NCBI RefSeq assembly: GCF_014204945.1
Contig: NZ_JACHMN010000002.1
Location: 806,001-870,000 of the forward strand
Reading direction: 5' to 3'
DNA length: 64,000 nt
Source: Allocatelliglobosispora scoriae
GTDB taxonomy: Bacteria; Actinomycetota; Actinomycetes; Mycobacteriales; Micromonosporaceae
A program made the position numbers and the translations under genes. Positions 1 to 9,700 of this stretch are shown one piece after another. Under the pieces are notes generated by a model. The model did not search any database. It had not been told where the DNA came from and worked only from the letters and a program-made list of their open reading frames with translations. Position 1 is the stretch's first letter. Each line of letters begins with the position of its first letter.

Positions 1-578
1 TCCTGGTCGAAGGGGATGTATCCGACTTCGTCGATGATGATGAGTCGGTAGCGGCGGATCTTCTTGAGTTCGGCTTCGAGGCGGTTCTGCTGGTGGGCGG
101 CGGCGAGGCGGGCGATCCAGTTGCTGGCGGTGTCGAACAGGACGGAGTAGCCGGACTGGCAGGCCTTCATTCCGAGGCCGATGGCGAGGTGTGTTTTGCC
201 GAGGCCGGGCGGGCCGAGCAGGATCACGTTCTCGGCTTTGGCGACGAAGGTGCTGGTGGCGAGGTGGGCCAGGACGTCGCGGCGCAGGGACGGGAGGTGG
301 TCGAGGTTGAAGTCTTCGAGGGTTTTGAGTTGGGGGAAGTGGGCGGTGCGCACGCGCATGACGGTGCCTTTGGACTCCCGGTCGGCGACTTGGCGCTGCA
401 GGAGTGCGGCGAGGTATTCCTCGTGGGACCAGTTCTGATCGCGTGCCTGCTCGGCCAGCTCCTCCCAGAACGCGTTGATGGTGGGGGTCTTCAGGACCCG
501 GGTCAGGTAGGCGATCATGGACGGCATGCCGTCCTTGGTTCCGCCTGCTGGTGGTTTCGGTTTGACGGCTGTGCTCAT
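1..578 (-). CDS. istB: IstB-like ATP-binding helper of an IS21-family element (3' end outside window)
   Basis: Read on the minus strand from ATG at 576-578. The protein is the AAA+ helper that assists IstA during IS21 transposition by loading on target DNA. Seen directly: a Walker A stretch GPPGLGKTH and a Walker B stretch LIIIDEVGYIPF, the second right at the window edge, so the last part of the gene lies to the left of base 1. The start overlaps the stop of istA by four bases (ATGA), the usual translational coupling of this pair. I am confident of the family. Whether the copy is complete cannot be judged. Confidence 0.9.
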   Translation of the reverse strand, partial: MSTAVKPKPPAGGTKDGMPSMIAYLTRVLKTPTINAFWEELAEQARDQNWSHEEYLAALLQRQVADRESKGTVMRVRTAHFPQLKTLEDFNLDHLPSLRRDVLAHLATSTFVAKAENVILLGPPGLGKTHLAIGLGMKACQSGYSVLFDTASNWIARLAAAHQQNRLEAELKKIRRYRLIIIDEVGYIPFDQ

Positions 579-1843
579 TCGTTGCTCACTTTCATCGATG
601 GGCTGGTGAAGTCGACGCCGAACAGGGCGTCGTAGTCCGGCAGCGCCCGCATGGCGACGGGGTGCCCGTCGTGGTGGTGGCGGGTGGCTGCCTGACGGCG
701 TTGGCGGTCCTCGGCCAGGGCCTGGCGCATGCGTTCGGCGGTGGCCTTGTGGGCCGGGTCGGTGACCAGGCCTTGCTTGGCCCAGGACCGGTCGTGGCGG
801 GCGGCGACCTGCCCGTCGCAGAACACCGTCACCGTGTTCAGGGACGCGGTGACGTCGACGAACCGGCCGATCATGCGCGGGTCGACGGAGTAGTCGACGG
901 TGTCGACCCGCACGTAGTAATCGCGGCTCAGCCGGATCCGGGTGTTGAGCCCGATCGGCGGGTCGACCGGCGGCAGCGGGACCATCGCCTGGTAGTCGGT
1001 CTCCAGCAGGTCCACCGGCCGGCCCTGGACCGACCGGACCGTCCGCGTGTTGGCGCGCGCGAGCCAGTCGGCCAGCTGGGCGTTGAAGTCGGCCGGAGAC
1101 GTGAACAGCCGGCCGGGCAGGAACGACGTCTCCAGGAACCCGTTGGCGCGTTCGACCATCCCCTTGAACTCCGGATCCCGGCGCGGTGCAAGGCGGATCT
1201 GGGTGGCCAGGGTTCCGGCGAACGCCGCCGCCGGCGCCGATACCCGCCCCGTGCCGCCGATCGCGGACTCCCGGTCCCAGACCAGGGTCCGGGGCACCCG
1301 CCCGATCCCGCTGACCAGCTGCCACATCCCGGACAGGATGTCGCCGGCCTGCCGCGACGGGATCATCACCGCGGACATGAACCGGGAGAACCCCAACGTC
1401 ATGACGAGGACCGGCAGCTTCGACCGCGACTGGCCCGACCCGACCGGGACCTTCACCCCGTCCTCGGGGAACCACAGGTCGCACTGGGCGATCTGCCCGG
1501 GCTCGTAGACCGTCCGGTCCACCGGATCGATCCCCACGTACTCCGGCCGGATGACCGCCAGCCGCTTACGCAACGGCGCGATCGAGTACGGCCACCTGAT
1601 CCGCTCCGCGACCACCGGACCCGGCATCCGCGGCCACTCCGCCAGCAAAGCCCGGATCTGCGGCTCGAACGGATCCACCACCGACCCACGCGGCGCACGC
1701 TCGTACTTCGGCGGCCGGTCCGACGACAACGCCGCCCGCACCGTGTTCCGAGCGATCCCCAACCGCCGGGCGATCTCCTTGATCGGCACACCCTCCGCCC
1801 GACGCAGACGGCGGATCTCAGCCCAGTCCTCCACTTTCAGCAC
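575..1843 (-). CDS. istA: IS21-family transposase IstA
   Basis: DDE transposase of an IS21-type element, 422 aa. The N-terminus is a helix-turn-helix (residues about 1-40, with IKEIARRLGIARNTVRAAL). The catalytic core follows, with an acidic residue in QIAQCDLWFPEDG, a second region around LVWDRESAIGG and the E in DPEFKGMVERANGFLE. A Mu-type C-terminal beta-barrel-like segment follows (RDYYVRVDTVDYSVDP). The GTG at 1843 sits directly on a GGAGG and cannot use it. A second GTG nine bases on (1834) has correct spacing and is the likelier start. It overlaps istB by ATGA. No frameshift is seen, so this copy may be active. Confidence 0.92.
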   Translation of the reverse strand: MLKVEDWAEIRRLRRAEGVPIKEIARRLGIARNTVRAALSSDRPPKYERAPRGSVVDPFEPQIRALLAEWPRMPGPVVAERIRWPYSIAPLRKRLAVIRPEYVGIDPVDRTVYEPGQIAQCDLWFPEDGVKVPVGSGQSRSKLPVLVMTLGFSRFMSAVMIPSRQAGDILSGMWQLVSGIGRVPRTLVWDRESAIGGTGRVSAPAAAFAGTLATQIRLAPRRDPEFKGMVERANGFLETSFLPGRLFTSPADFNAQLADWLARANTRTVRSVQGRPVDLLETDYQAMVPLPPVDPPIGLNTRIRLSRDYYVRVDTVDYSVDPRMIGRFVDVTASLNTVTVFCDGQVAARHDRSWAKQGLVTDPAHKATAERMRQALAEDRQRRQAATRHHHDGHPVAMRALPDYDALFGVDFTSPSMKVSNE

Positions 1844-1897
1844 CCTCCAAGATCAGCAGAGGGTCAATTTTCAGCGACTCTCAGGGGGTTAGCTTTC

Positions 1898-3742
1898 CCG
1901 AAGCGGCGACATAAGTCGATCCTGACGATCCGGTTCCTACTCGACGTGCTGGACGCCCCTGCCCTATCGCCCCGAGTTCCGGTGATCGTCGGCCTCGGAC
2001 CGTGGGATCCCACGGTCACTGCATTGCGTGACTGGCTGGTCGATCGCCTCTTGGTCGATCATCCATACCTTGCCCGCAAAGTCCTCAGTGGTACGACGAT
2101 GGCTGGCGCTCTGCTCGACTCTGACCTTATTCTGCCGGTCCTGGACGGGTTCGACGAGATCGCAGAAGGCCTCAGGTGCGCAGCACTTGAGGCCATCAAC
2201 GACACTGCATTTCCGTTGGTGATGACTAGCCGCCGTGACGAGTTCGCCGAGGCGGTACAGGCGTCCGGCTCGCCGCTGGCCTGGGCTGCTGGTATCGAAC
2301 TGATCGACCTAACCTTGGATGATCTGCAGGCTTACCTGCCGCGCACCGTCCGCACGCCCGTTCGCAACGCGACAGCAACGGTATGGGATGCAGTCCTGCG
2401 CGGGCTTCAAACCCAGGAGACCCCAGCCAGCGTGAGTCTGGCCGGGGTCCTGACTACCCCGCTGATGGTTGTTCTGGCGCGCACGATGTACAGCGAAGCC
2501 CGCGATAGGGATCCGGCGGAGCTGCTGGACGCTGTGCGGTTTCCTGACGAGCATGCTCTGGAAGAGCATCTTCTAGCGGGTTTCGTACCGGCCGTCTACC
2601 GGCGTCGCGTTCGCGAGCGGATCGCCGTAGGCCACCAGCAGCGGCACCACTGGGATGCGACACACGCGCAGCGCTGGCTCGGCTATCTTGCCCACCACCT
2701 GGCTCAGGCGGACCACAGTCGTCAGGACCTGGCCTGGTGGCAGATCTGCGGCTCGCTGCCGCGCTCGACGCGCATCATGACGGTGGCGATAGCATCCGCA
2801 CTGTGTATCGGCGGGTCCAACTGGCTCATCGCTCTGCTCGTATCTGACCTGGCGATCGGTGCGATCTTCATGCAGTGCGCACTGATTGCGGCAGCCGCCG
2901 GAATTGCCTTCGGATCCGTGTACGCGATGATGACTGCATTTGGCGGCGGGGTCTTCGAGCCGTCCCGCGTCCGGTTAAGCCTGCCCGGCAGACACAGCAT
3001 GGGGCGCCAGGCTATCCGGGCTTTCACCACCAGGTTTGCCGTGGTGATGCTGGGCGGTTTCGTCATGGGAGCCGGTTGCGCGTGCGCCCTCGCCCTCCAA
3101 CATGTGCTGTACCAAGGGACCTCGCTCACCAACCCTGACTTGATCCAAGACGTGCTCATCAACGTGCTGGCCTTCGGCTTGATCTTCGGCTCGGCAGTCG
3201 GGCCAGTATTCGGGCTCATGGCTGCACTCGAAGCACCGTTAGATGTCGCCTCCGCGGCAACCCCTGCCGCCCTTCTCGCCTCCAACCGTGCCACCGTGCG
3301 CCGACAGATCCTTATCGTCGCGCCGACGATCACTCTCGCAATCGCATTCGGCGGCCCTCTGATCGTCGGCTTGCTGCATGGGTCCATCGGCCCGATGGCC
3401 TGGCCGCTGACCGACGGGCTAGCTATCGCTGCGGTAGGCGGGATCGGCTGCGCCCTAGCCTACGCGTTCGGCTTCACCGCATGGGGAAACTGGGTCATCC
3501 AATCACGCATCTGGATGCCACTGACCGGCAAACTCCCCTGGAACATGATCAATTTCCTAGACGACGCATACAAGCGGGGAGTGCTACGCCAAAACGGCGC
3601 CGTCTACCAATTCCGCCACGCCCGACTGCAGCACCACCTGGGTTATACATTCCGCCAGCGGCAAGCTACATATGTACCAGCCCAATTCGCCACATCCACC
3701 TCCACACTCGTCATTTCGGCAACTCAAGACACCTCAGACTGA
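1898..3742 (+). pseudogene. 5'-truncated NACHT-type STAND NTPase with C-terminal membrane domain
   Basis: About 614 codons remain. Seen: a segment typical of the NACHT core just after the P-loop (VPVIVGLGPWDP), then the NACHT Walker B LILPVLDGFDEIAEG and a sensor-like region PLVMTSRRDEF. After a helical region come five or six hydrophobic segments (about 2770-3480). The C-terminal winged-helix-like end contains LPWNMINFLDDAYKRGVL and GAVYQFRHARLQ. The Walker A loop and any N-terminal effector or HTH domain are absent. The in-frame codons upstream of about 1895 belong to the antisense strand of istA. Related actinobacterial proteins carry an HTH or effector domain in front (family knowledge). 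The loss of the P-loop makes this copy very unlikely to function as an NTPase. Confidence 0.75.
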
Positions 3743-3904
3743 TGGCCGAGCGGGCCGCAATGTCGGAGGCGTTCCACGTCCACCTGATCCTGTTGGCCCG
3801 TTATGAAACATGCGCGGGACAGAGCAATGGTTCTGCCACTGCACCCACGCTGCCGGTCATCTACCGCTAACGCCTCGCCGAACGACAGAAACAAGCCAGC
3901 TTTG

Positions 3905-4636
3905 TCGACAAACGGGACCGCCTTCAGTTTGCGGTAGTTCGCGGGCAGCCGGTCGGGGTGCCCGGCCGGCGCCCACCCGGACCCGGGCTGCGGGCGGATG
4001 ACCAGGGGTCCGAACTCGTCGAACGCGAACACCCGCCACGGCATCGTGGCGGTGACGTACTCGATCCGGGCGAGTTTGGCGTCGCGGTCGGGGTCGGTGG
4101 ACTCCTTCCACGTCTTGGTCCGCTGGAACGTGATCCGGTGCCGGTGCAGGATCTGCCGCAGCCGTTCCCTGCCCACGCGCACCCGCCGGGCGGAGTGCGT
4201 CAGCAGGTGGTCGGCGAGCTTGCGGATACTCCACCGGGTGAAGGGGCGCCCCAGCTTCTCGGGGCGGGTCGTGGCCGTCGCGACGATGAACTGCTCGTCG
4301 TCGGTACTGATCAGGCGGGGACGCCCCACCCGCCCACCGAGGGTCCAGGCTGGCCATCCCCATCTGATTGAACCGGTGGATGACCTGCCGGACCGTGTCC
4401 TCGTCAGCGGCCACGAGCCGGGCGATCGCCGGGACCGTGTTCCCGCCGGCCGAGGCCAGGACGACAATCGCCCGCCGTAATCGGATCGCCGAACCGGTCC
4501 CCCGGCGGGTTATCCGCAGCAGCTGCTGACCCTCCACGTCGCTGAGCCGCCGCACGCGTACAAGATCTGCCACCGCCACAGCATGCCCGCCACAACACCA
4601 CCCGACCGACAAGACAGACGGCGAGTCATCCAACAC
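3905..4636 (-). pseudogene. IS630-family transposase, frameshifted and 3'-truncated
   Basis: The N-terminal reading frame starts at 4636 with an HTH_23/32-type domain (LRRAIVVLASAGGNTVPAIA and AADEDTVRQVIHRFNQMG). Near 4320-4340 the frame shifts. The continuation in the next frame holds RPRLISTDDEQFIV, WSIRKLADHL and the first catalytic block WRVFAFDEFGPLVIRPQPG. Similarity stops around HPDRLPANYRKL (about 3905). The second and third acidic residues of the DDE triad are therefore missing and what follows is unrelated. It is a dead transposase relic wedged between the NACHT relic and an IS30 element. Confidence 0.75.
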
Positions 4637-4667
4637 CGTGAACGTTCATGGCCACAGCACTAGCTGC

Positions 4668-5746
4668 CGGCGGGCTCAACCGGTGGTTGCAACAGTCATT
4701 AGCTGGGCCATCTTCTCACCAGGGGTGGCCCAGCCGAGTGTCTGGCGTGGTCGGCCGTTGAGTTCGTCGGCGACGGTGTTCAGGTCGGTCTGGGTGGTGG
4801 TGCGGAAGTCGTGGGTGCCTTTGGGGAAGTACTGGCGTAGCAGGCCGTTGGTGTTTTCGTTGCTGCCGCGCTGCCATGGGCTGTGGGGGTCGCAGAAGTA
4901 GACCGGGCAGTGCGTGGCGAGGCTGAACTCGGCGTGCTGGGCCATCTCGGTGCCCTGGTCCCAGGTCAGCGACCGGCGCAGGTGTGCCGGAAGCCCGGCC
5001 ATCGCGGTAGTGAGCTGGGCGATGACGTGCTCGCTGACCCGGCTGTCGGGCAACGCGACCAAGACCACGAACCGGGTGGCGCGCTCGACCAGGGTCGCTA
5101 TCGCCGACCCGCCCCGCGCCCCGATCAGCAGATCGCCTTCCCAGTGCCCCGGTACCGCCCGGTCGGCGGCCTCGGCCGGGCGCTGGCTGATCCTCAACCC
5201 CAGCCACGGCCTGCTAGAACGGACCGCCCCGGCCGCCGCCGCCCGCGCCCGCCGGTGCAACCGCCCGCTGCGCAACGCCTTCTGCTCGGCCAGCTCCGCC
5301 CGCAGGTTCCCCCGCGACTGCAGATACACCGCCTGATAGATCGTCTCGTGCGACACCCGCAACTCCGGTCGGTCGGCGTACTCCACGGCCAGCCGCCCCG
5401 CGATCTGCCGCGGCGACCACCGCGACCGCAGCAGATCCACCACCAACGACCGCAACGGCCCCGCCACCGCCAACCGCGCGACCCGCCCAGGCCGATTGGG
5501 CCGCAGAAACGACGCCCACTGCGCATCCGAAGGCCGATAACGCTGCCCGTAACGCTCGAACCGACCCGCCTCCCGACTCACCGTCGAAGGCGACCGACCC
5601 AACCGCCGCGCAATCGACCGAAACGACTCACCCGCCGCCCTACCCAAACCGATCTCTTCCCGCTCCAGCGGGCTCAACCTCAACGCCACAACACCCCAAC
5701 GAAGACCAACAACAAGGGGTGTTGCAACCACCGGTTGAGCCCGCCG
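4668..5746 (-). mobile_element. Intact IS30-family insertion sequence
   Basis: Bounded by perfect 27-bp inverted repeats at 4668-4694 and 5720-5746 (inner part GGCTCAACCGGTGGTTGCAA and its complement). It encloses a single full-length transposase gene. The perfect ends and open frame suggest recent arrival. I could not identify a clear target duplication; both flanks are short GC-rich runs. Confidence 0.88.
4676..5731 (-). CDS. IS30-family transposase
   Basis: Complete, up to 351 aa. It has an N-terminal HTH of the IS30 type (FRSIARRLGRSPSTVSRE). Next comes RWSPRQIAGRL and SHETIYQAVY, a hallmark of the family. The rve integrase core has catalytic D in GHWEGDLLIG, D in LTWDQGTEMAQH and E in WQRGSNENTNGLLRQYFPKG. 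The annotated start lies inside the right inverted repeat. Translation may begin at an internal GTG about 14 codons later (VALRLSPLEREE), which is where similarity to the family should start. The C-terminus ends inside the left repeat. Confidence 0.93.
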   Translation of the reverse strand: MVATPLVVGLRWGVVALRLSPLEREEIGLGRAAGESFRSIARRLGRSPSTVSREAGRFERYGQRYRPSDAQWASFLRPNRPGRVARLAVAGPLRSLVVDLLRSRWSPRQIAGRLAVEYADRPELRVSHETIYQAVYLQSRGNLRAELAEQKALRSGRLHRRARAAAAGAVRSSRPWLGLRISQRPAEAADRAVPGHWEGDLLIGARGGSAIATLVERATRFVVLVALPDSRVSEHVIAQLTTAMAGLPAHLRRSLTWDQGTEMAQHAEFSLATHCPVYFCDPHSPWQRGSNENTNGLLRQYFPKGTHDFRTTTQTDLNTVADELNGRPRQTLGWATPGEKMAQLMTVATTG

Positions 5747-6005
5747 CCGGATGTCGTCGAGACAAAGATCGAATACTCGCTGACTCTTCCAGCGCTACTG
5801 CTGGCAGGTGAACGGACGTCGTTCGACAAGGCACTGCCGATCTGGATGGAGGACAACGACCGGATGCGTCCTTCACCGTCCAGCGGGACGACCGGCTCCG
5901 CGACGCGTTGACTAGGGCGACAGCACCGCACCTATGAGGAGTCCTGACTGTTGTTCAGACAGCCAGGACTCCTCTACTGGTCGAATAGTGCTAGACCTTG
6001 AACGT
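5747..6005. other. Short scrap with coding-like fragments, no intact gene
   Basis: Between the IS30 end and the Imm10 gene. On the plus strand, 5757-5935 reads like a short protein tail split over two frames (ALLLAGERTSFDKALPIW, then TVQRDDRLRDALTRATAPHL and a stop at about 5936). I cannot name its parent. Around 5935-5975 there is an imperfect inverted repeat (AGGAGTCCTG ... CAGGACTCCT) that could act as a terminator for the minus-strand toxin/immunity operon. Confidence 0.35.
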
Positions 6006-6404
6006 CTATCGCGTCAGCTTAAGGTCGTGCTTTCGCGGAGGTTCCCGATCGAGTATCCGCGCCAATCCGTCGGCGAGTTCAGTGAACTCCCGATCAGATA
6101 TTTGCAGAGGGAACGATATTCGGGACTCTCTGACCTCAAATATCTGAGCAGCGATCTCCGAAAACGACAGCAGAAGGCGATCGCGATTTAGAAAACATTC
6201 GACGACGCCGCCGGTGCTTGTCCTATGTCCCTCATCGGTGACGCTATAGATGTAGTCGTCACCTTCGTCGGGCAACGCGTCGGTAAGGATTCCGAAGATG
6301 ACCGAACGCCCGCCTCCATCCGAATTCTCGGCGATTCCGACAGAGAACGAATAGCCGCCGGACTCATCGACTACGCCGACGCATTTTACTTCGAAGGGCG
6401 TCAT
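6006..6404 (-). CDS. Imm10-family immunity protein
   Basis: 132 aa from ATG 6402-6404, preceded by AGGTTGAG. The pattern matches the Imm10 family of polymorphic-toxin immunity proteins: a first half with a FEV...V strand pair, then DDYIYSVTDEG, GGVVECFLNRDRLLLSFS, and a C-terminal REFTELADGLARIL helix. Imm10 proteins sit directly downstream of secreted toxin genes and neutralise the toxin in the producing cell (family knowledge). Here it is the third gene of an operon behind the RHS deaminase gene and a 108-aa gene. Longer versions of the frame exist upstream (to 6488) but would overlap the preceding gene. Which toxin it neutralises is not certain, since Imm10 is found with several toxin types. 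Confidence 0.75.
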   Translation of the reverse strand: MTPFEVKCVGVVDESGGYSFSVGIAENSDGGGRSVIFGILTDALPDEGDDYIYSVTDEGHRTSTGGVVECFLNRDRLLLSFSEIAAQIFEVRESRISFPLQISDREFTELADGLARILDREPPRKHDLKLTR

Positions 6405-6438
6405 CTCAACCTGCCAGTTTGAGTGTAAGTTTTCGCAC

Positions 6439-6765
6439 CTAGATGAACCAGGCCGACGACGCAACGGATTGCGCAATGGTGCCCGCATCGTACTCGGTAC
6501 CGATCATGTGAATCGTGTTATCGGCGCCTGGCCCGTCGATCTGTAGTTGAAAATCCTTTGACGTTGTCGCTATCCACTCGGCTAGCGCATCTCCTATTTT
6601 CGGGCAATCGTCGATCGAGTCAAGTCCAAGAACTATACGGGAAGCATCGCTGTCTGCATTTCTGATTAGATGGCCCGCGCCGTGCAATGTCATCAGGTCA
6701 AATATGGCCTGTTCAAACACTGCCGAGCCTCCTGTCAGTGTCACCGTTACGACTATTTCGCCCAT
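6439..6765 (-). CDS. Small protein between RHS toxin and Imm10, candidate immunity protein
   Basis: 108 aa from ATG 6763-6765, with AGGAG nine bases upstream. The start is 20 bases past the RHS stop, so it is very probably co-transcribed with the toxin. I do not recognise the family. It begins with a hydrophobic beta-like strand (MGEIVVTVTLTGG), has a central helix (AVFEQAIFDLMTLH) and a strand-helix pair (RIVLGLDSIDD, IGDALAEWIATT). It is acidic overall, with no cysteine cluster and no membrane segment. Its position immediately behind a toxin domain makes it the first candidate for the cognate antidote of the deaminase. That is inference from gene order only. Confidence 0.6.
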   Translation of the reverse strand: MGEIVVTVTLTGGSAVFEQAIFDLMTLHGAGHLIRNADSDASRIVLGLDSIDDCPKIGDALAEWIATTSKDFQLQIDGPGADNTIHMIGTEYDAGTIAQSVASSAWFI

Positions 6766-6785
6766 CTCATCCGCTCCTGGGTTGA

Positions 6786-9700
6786 CTATCTCGGGTTGGC
6801 CTGGCGGTTGATCAGTCGGGCCAGTTTCGCGCCGCTGGCTCGTGGTGCCGCCATCCAGATCCGCCCGTCCCATCTGTATACGATGACGCGGTTTCCCCTC
6901 TGGGCTGCTTGGCGCATGTCACTTTTGCAGCTTGTGCAGGGGTCGTAGCTGCCTTCGATGACGATGTAGGCCGCGTTCTGCGGAACTACCCTAACCGCAC
7001 GCGTCTCCGTATGGGTGATGAGGGTGTTCTGTGGGAACTTCAGCCCTAGCGCCCTCTCTTGCGCTGTGATGTTACCGCTCTTGATCGTCCTCGACAGAAT
7101 GACGTTGCCATTTTTGTCGAAGTAGGTCACAACCGCGGTGTGGGGCGGCTTTCCTGGAGTTCCGAATTGCTGGTATCCAACGTTTCCGACCCCGGCAACA
7201 AGGATACCCATACTGATTTCAGGGTTTTTGCACCATGACGGATGGTTATCGCAAACCTCATGATAAATAGTTGATTCAACAAGGTCGCCGGTCTTGGGGC
7301 AGGTGCCGCCGCAGTATTTGTCGACAGCGGCTTGCAGGGCTTCTTTGAGCTCCTCCTCGCTCGGGGCCGCGATAAACGAGCCGCCGAGGATGATGAGGTA
7401 GGTCGGCTTGGCCTTCTCGCAGAATTCGGTCCGGCCGGTGCTGCAGTAGGTGGTCTGGCTTCCAGGCGCGTTGTCGTCTGAGCCGCCCCCGTCGTCCTTG
7501 GGCTTGGGACCTGGGTCGTAGTCGCCGGGGTCGCCCTTGCATGACTTCTGGCCGTCTTCGAGCATGCAGGTGCCGGTGGCGTCGCTGCCTGTAGTCGGGC
7601 TGTTGTTGGCGTATGCGTACCCGTTCCAGGACTGCGGGTCTTCGGCCATGAAGACGGGGTCGACGCTGATGAAGCGGCCGGTGGCGGGGTCGTATTCGCG
7701 GGCGCCGAGGTGGATCAGGCCGGTCGGGTCTGTGGTGCCCCCGACGAACCCCTTGGTACCGAACCCGGTGGGCTGCGCGCCCCGTTCCTGGCCGTAGGGC
7801 AGGCTCCGCCGGCGTTGGCACACCATGGTGCCTGCGTCGATGGTGACGGTTCCTGTGGCGTGGTGGTCGCTGATCGTCCAGGTGAGTTTATTGCCGTTGG
7901 TCGGGTTGCCCGCGCCGTCGGTGTTGACGGCTCGGACCGCTGTTCCGGCGTAGTACCGGATTCCGGCTACGGCTCCGGTGGAGTTGGCTCGTAGTTCGGT
8001 GCCGTCGGGGAGGGTGAGAGTTGCCCAGGAGCCGGGGTCTTTGCGGAGGAGCCGAGCGCCGCCGGCGTCGTAGATGAAGGTGGTGACGTTGCCGTTGACG
8101 GTGGCCTTGTCGAGGTGGCCTTCGGTGTCCCAGTCGAGGTTTTGCGTGCCCGTCACTGGCGCGGGGCGGGTCTTGGTGTTTCCGGCCGCGTCGTAGGTGT
8201 ATGACGCGGTTCCAGCACCGGCACCGGTGGTGGTGACCTGGCCCAGGGTGTGTGGTCCGGCTCCGGGTGCGGGGTAGGTGTAGGTGGACTTGGAGTATTC
8301 GGTGCCGTTGGTGTTGTAGGTGGTCTGCGACTTGCGGTTGCCGGTGACGTCGAAGGACCAAGCCATCCAGTACGGGTCAGCGCCGGTCTTCTGCGGCGTG
8401 GTGCAGGCCCCGGATACCTGAGTCCAGGCCTTGTCGAGCCGCCGCAGGTGGTCGTAGCCGAAGCACTCTTCTTGGTCCGCCGTCCCGTTCGTCTTGCCAG
8501 CGATCGATTTAAGGTTCCCGGCGAGGTCGAAGCTGTAGTCGTCGGTGGTCTGGTTCACCCAGGCACCGGGACTGGACTGATCCTCGGTCTCGAGCTGCGA
8601 TCTCGAAAGACGCCTCGACGCCGCCTCATAGGTGAACGTCTGACGGACGGACTTGCCGGCGTTGCCGAGGATTCTCTGGTACGCCTGCCCGTCATATTCG
8701 TAGGTCGTGTCAGCCGCGTACGTCTGCGATCCGCCGACCCAGGTGCTGGCCATCGATTTCTGCTGGCCGACAGCGTTGTAGATGTAGGTGATCGTTTCGG
8801 CTGGGAGGCCGCCGACCGCCGGAAGCACCGTTGTTGCCGGCGCACCGTTGACCTTGTATGTGGCCGAGGAGAGGTAGGTTCCGGCGAGTGCGTTCTCCGC
8901 TGTGGTTCCACCGAAGATCGTGGGAATGGTCAGCTCGGTCGACAGCGGCAGGTACGAATCGTCGTATGCGGTGACTCTGCTTGTGTATGCCGCACCCGCC
9001 GCACCTCCCACATAGCGTGTCGATGTGGCGAGCTGGCCTTTCGCACCGACGGGGTCGTAGGTGTACCCCGTGAGCTGGTTGGCAGGCGCCAACGACCCGG
9101 CATAGGTACCCTTCGTGCGGCCCAGCACGTCGTAGTCGCTGACGACGACCTGGGTCAGGCTGTCCTTGGTAGATACCACCTGTCCTGCATTGTCGTATTC
9201 GGTTGTCGAAGTGCCCGAGTCCGGGTCGACCGTCGTCGTGTTGCGGCCGAGCAGGTCATATGTGTAGTCCCAGTGGTTGCCGGCTGCGTCGGTGATCTTC
9301 GTTCGCTGGCCGAGCTCGTCGTAGTCGTACGTGGTGGTGTCGGCGGGACCGGTCGGAGCGGTGCCCTGATACTGCAGAGTGCTTGTGGTCCTGCCGAGGG
9401 CATCGACGATCACGGTCGTATCTGTGCCTCCGGTAGGTTGGTCGGCCGTGACGCGGTCACCGTCGAAGGTGTTGGAGGTCCTGGACTGCTCAATGTTGAG
9501 CGACCACAGTTGCTCGGTGAGTTGCCGACCGGTTCCGTCGTAGGTGAACCGCTGTTGGATCTCGATCGTCGTATCCGCTGCCGCCGTGGCGAGCGTTGAG
9601 GACGGTGCGGACGCCGAGTTGGGGTAGGCGGACGATTTGACCACCAGGCCGCGTCCGTCGTAACTGGTCTCGGTGACGACCCGCTTGCCGTTAAGGGTCG

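Larger units (their letters stand above)
1..1893 (-). mobile_element. IS21-family insertion sequence (partial, left end outside window)
   Basis: Contains istA and the start of istB. The right terminus lies about 10-60 bases upstream of istA, in a stretch with repeated TCA-TTTTCAG-like motifs (about 1861-1885). I could not fix the exact end because the other terminus is not in the window. The element abuts the interior of a NACHT gene whose 5' half is missing, so insertion, perhaps followed by deletion, truncated that gene. Confidence 0.7.

Noticed and set aside
14-24. GGGATGTATCC in istB, as in the 27-bp repeats
   Set aside because: It encodes the conserved G-Y-I-P of IstB and shares only 11 bases; coincidence.
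662-1895. Plus-strand open frame running into the NACHT gene
   Set aside because: It is the antisense of istA, rich in R, G, P, with no start signal; only the part after about 1898 is real.
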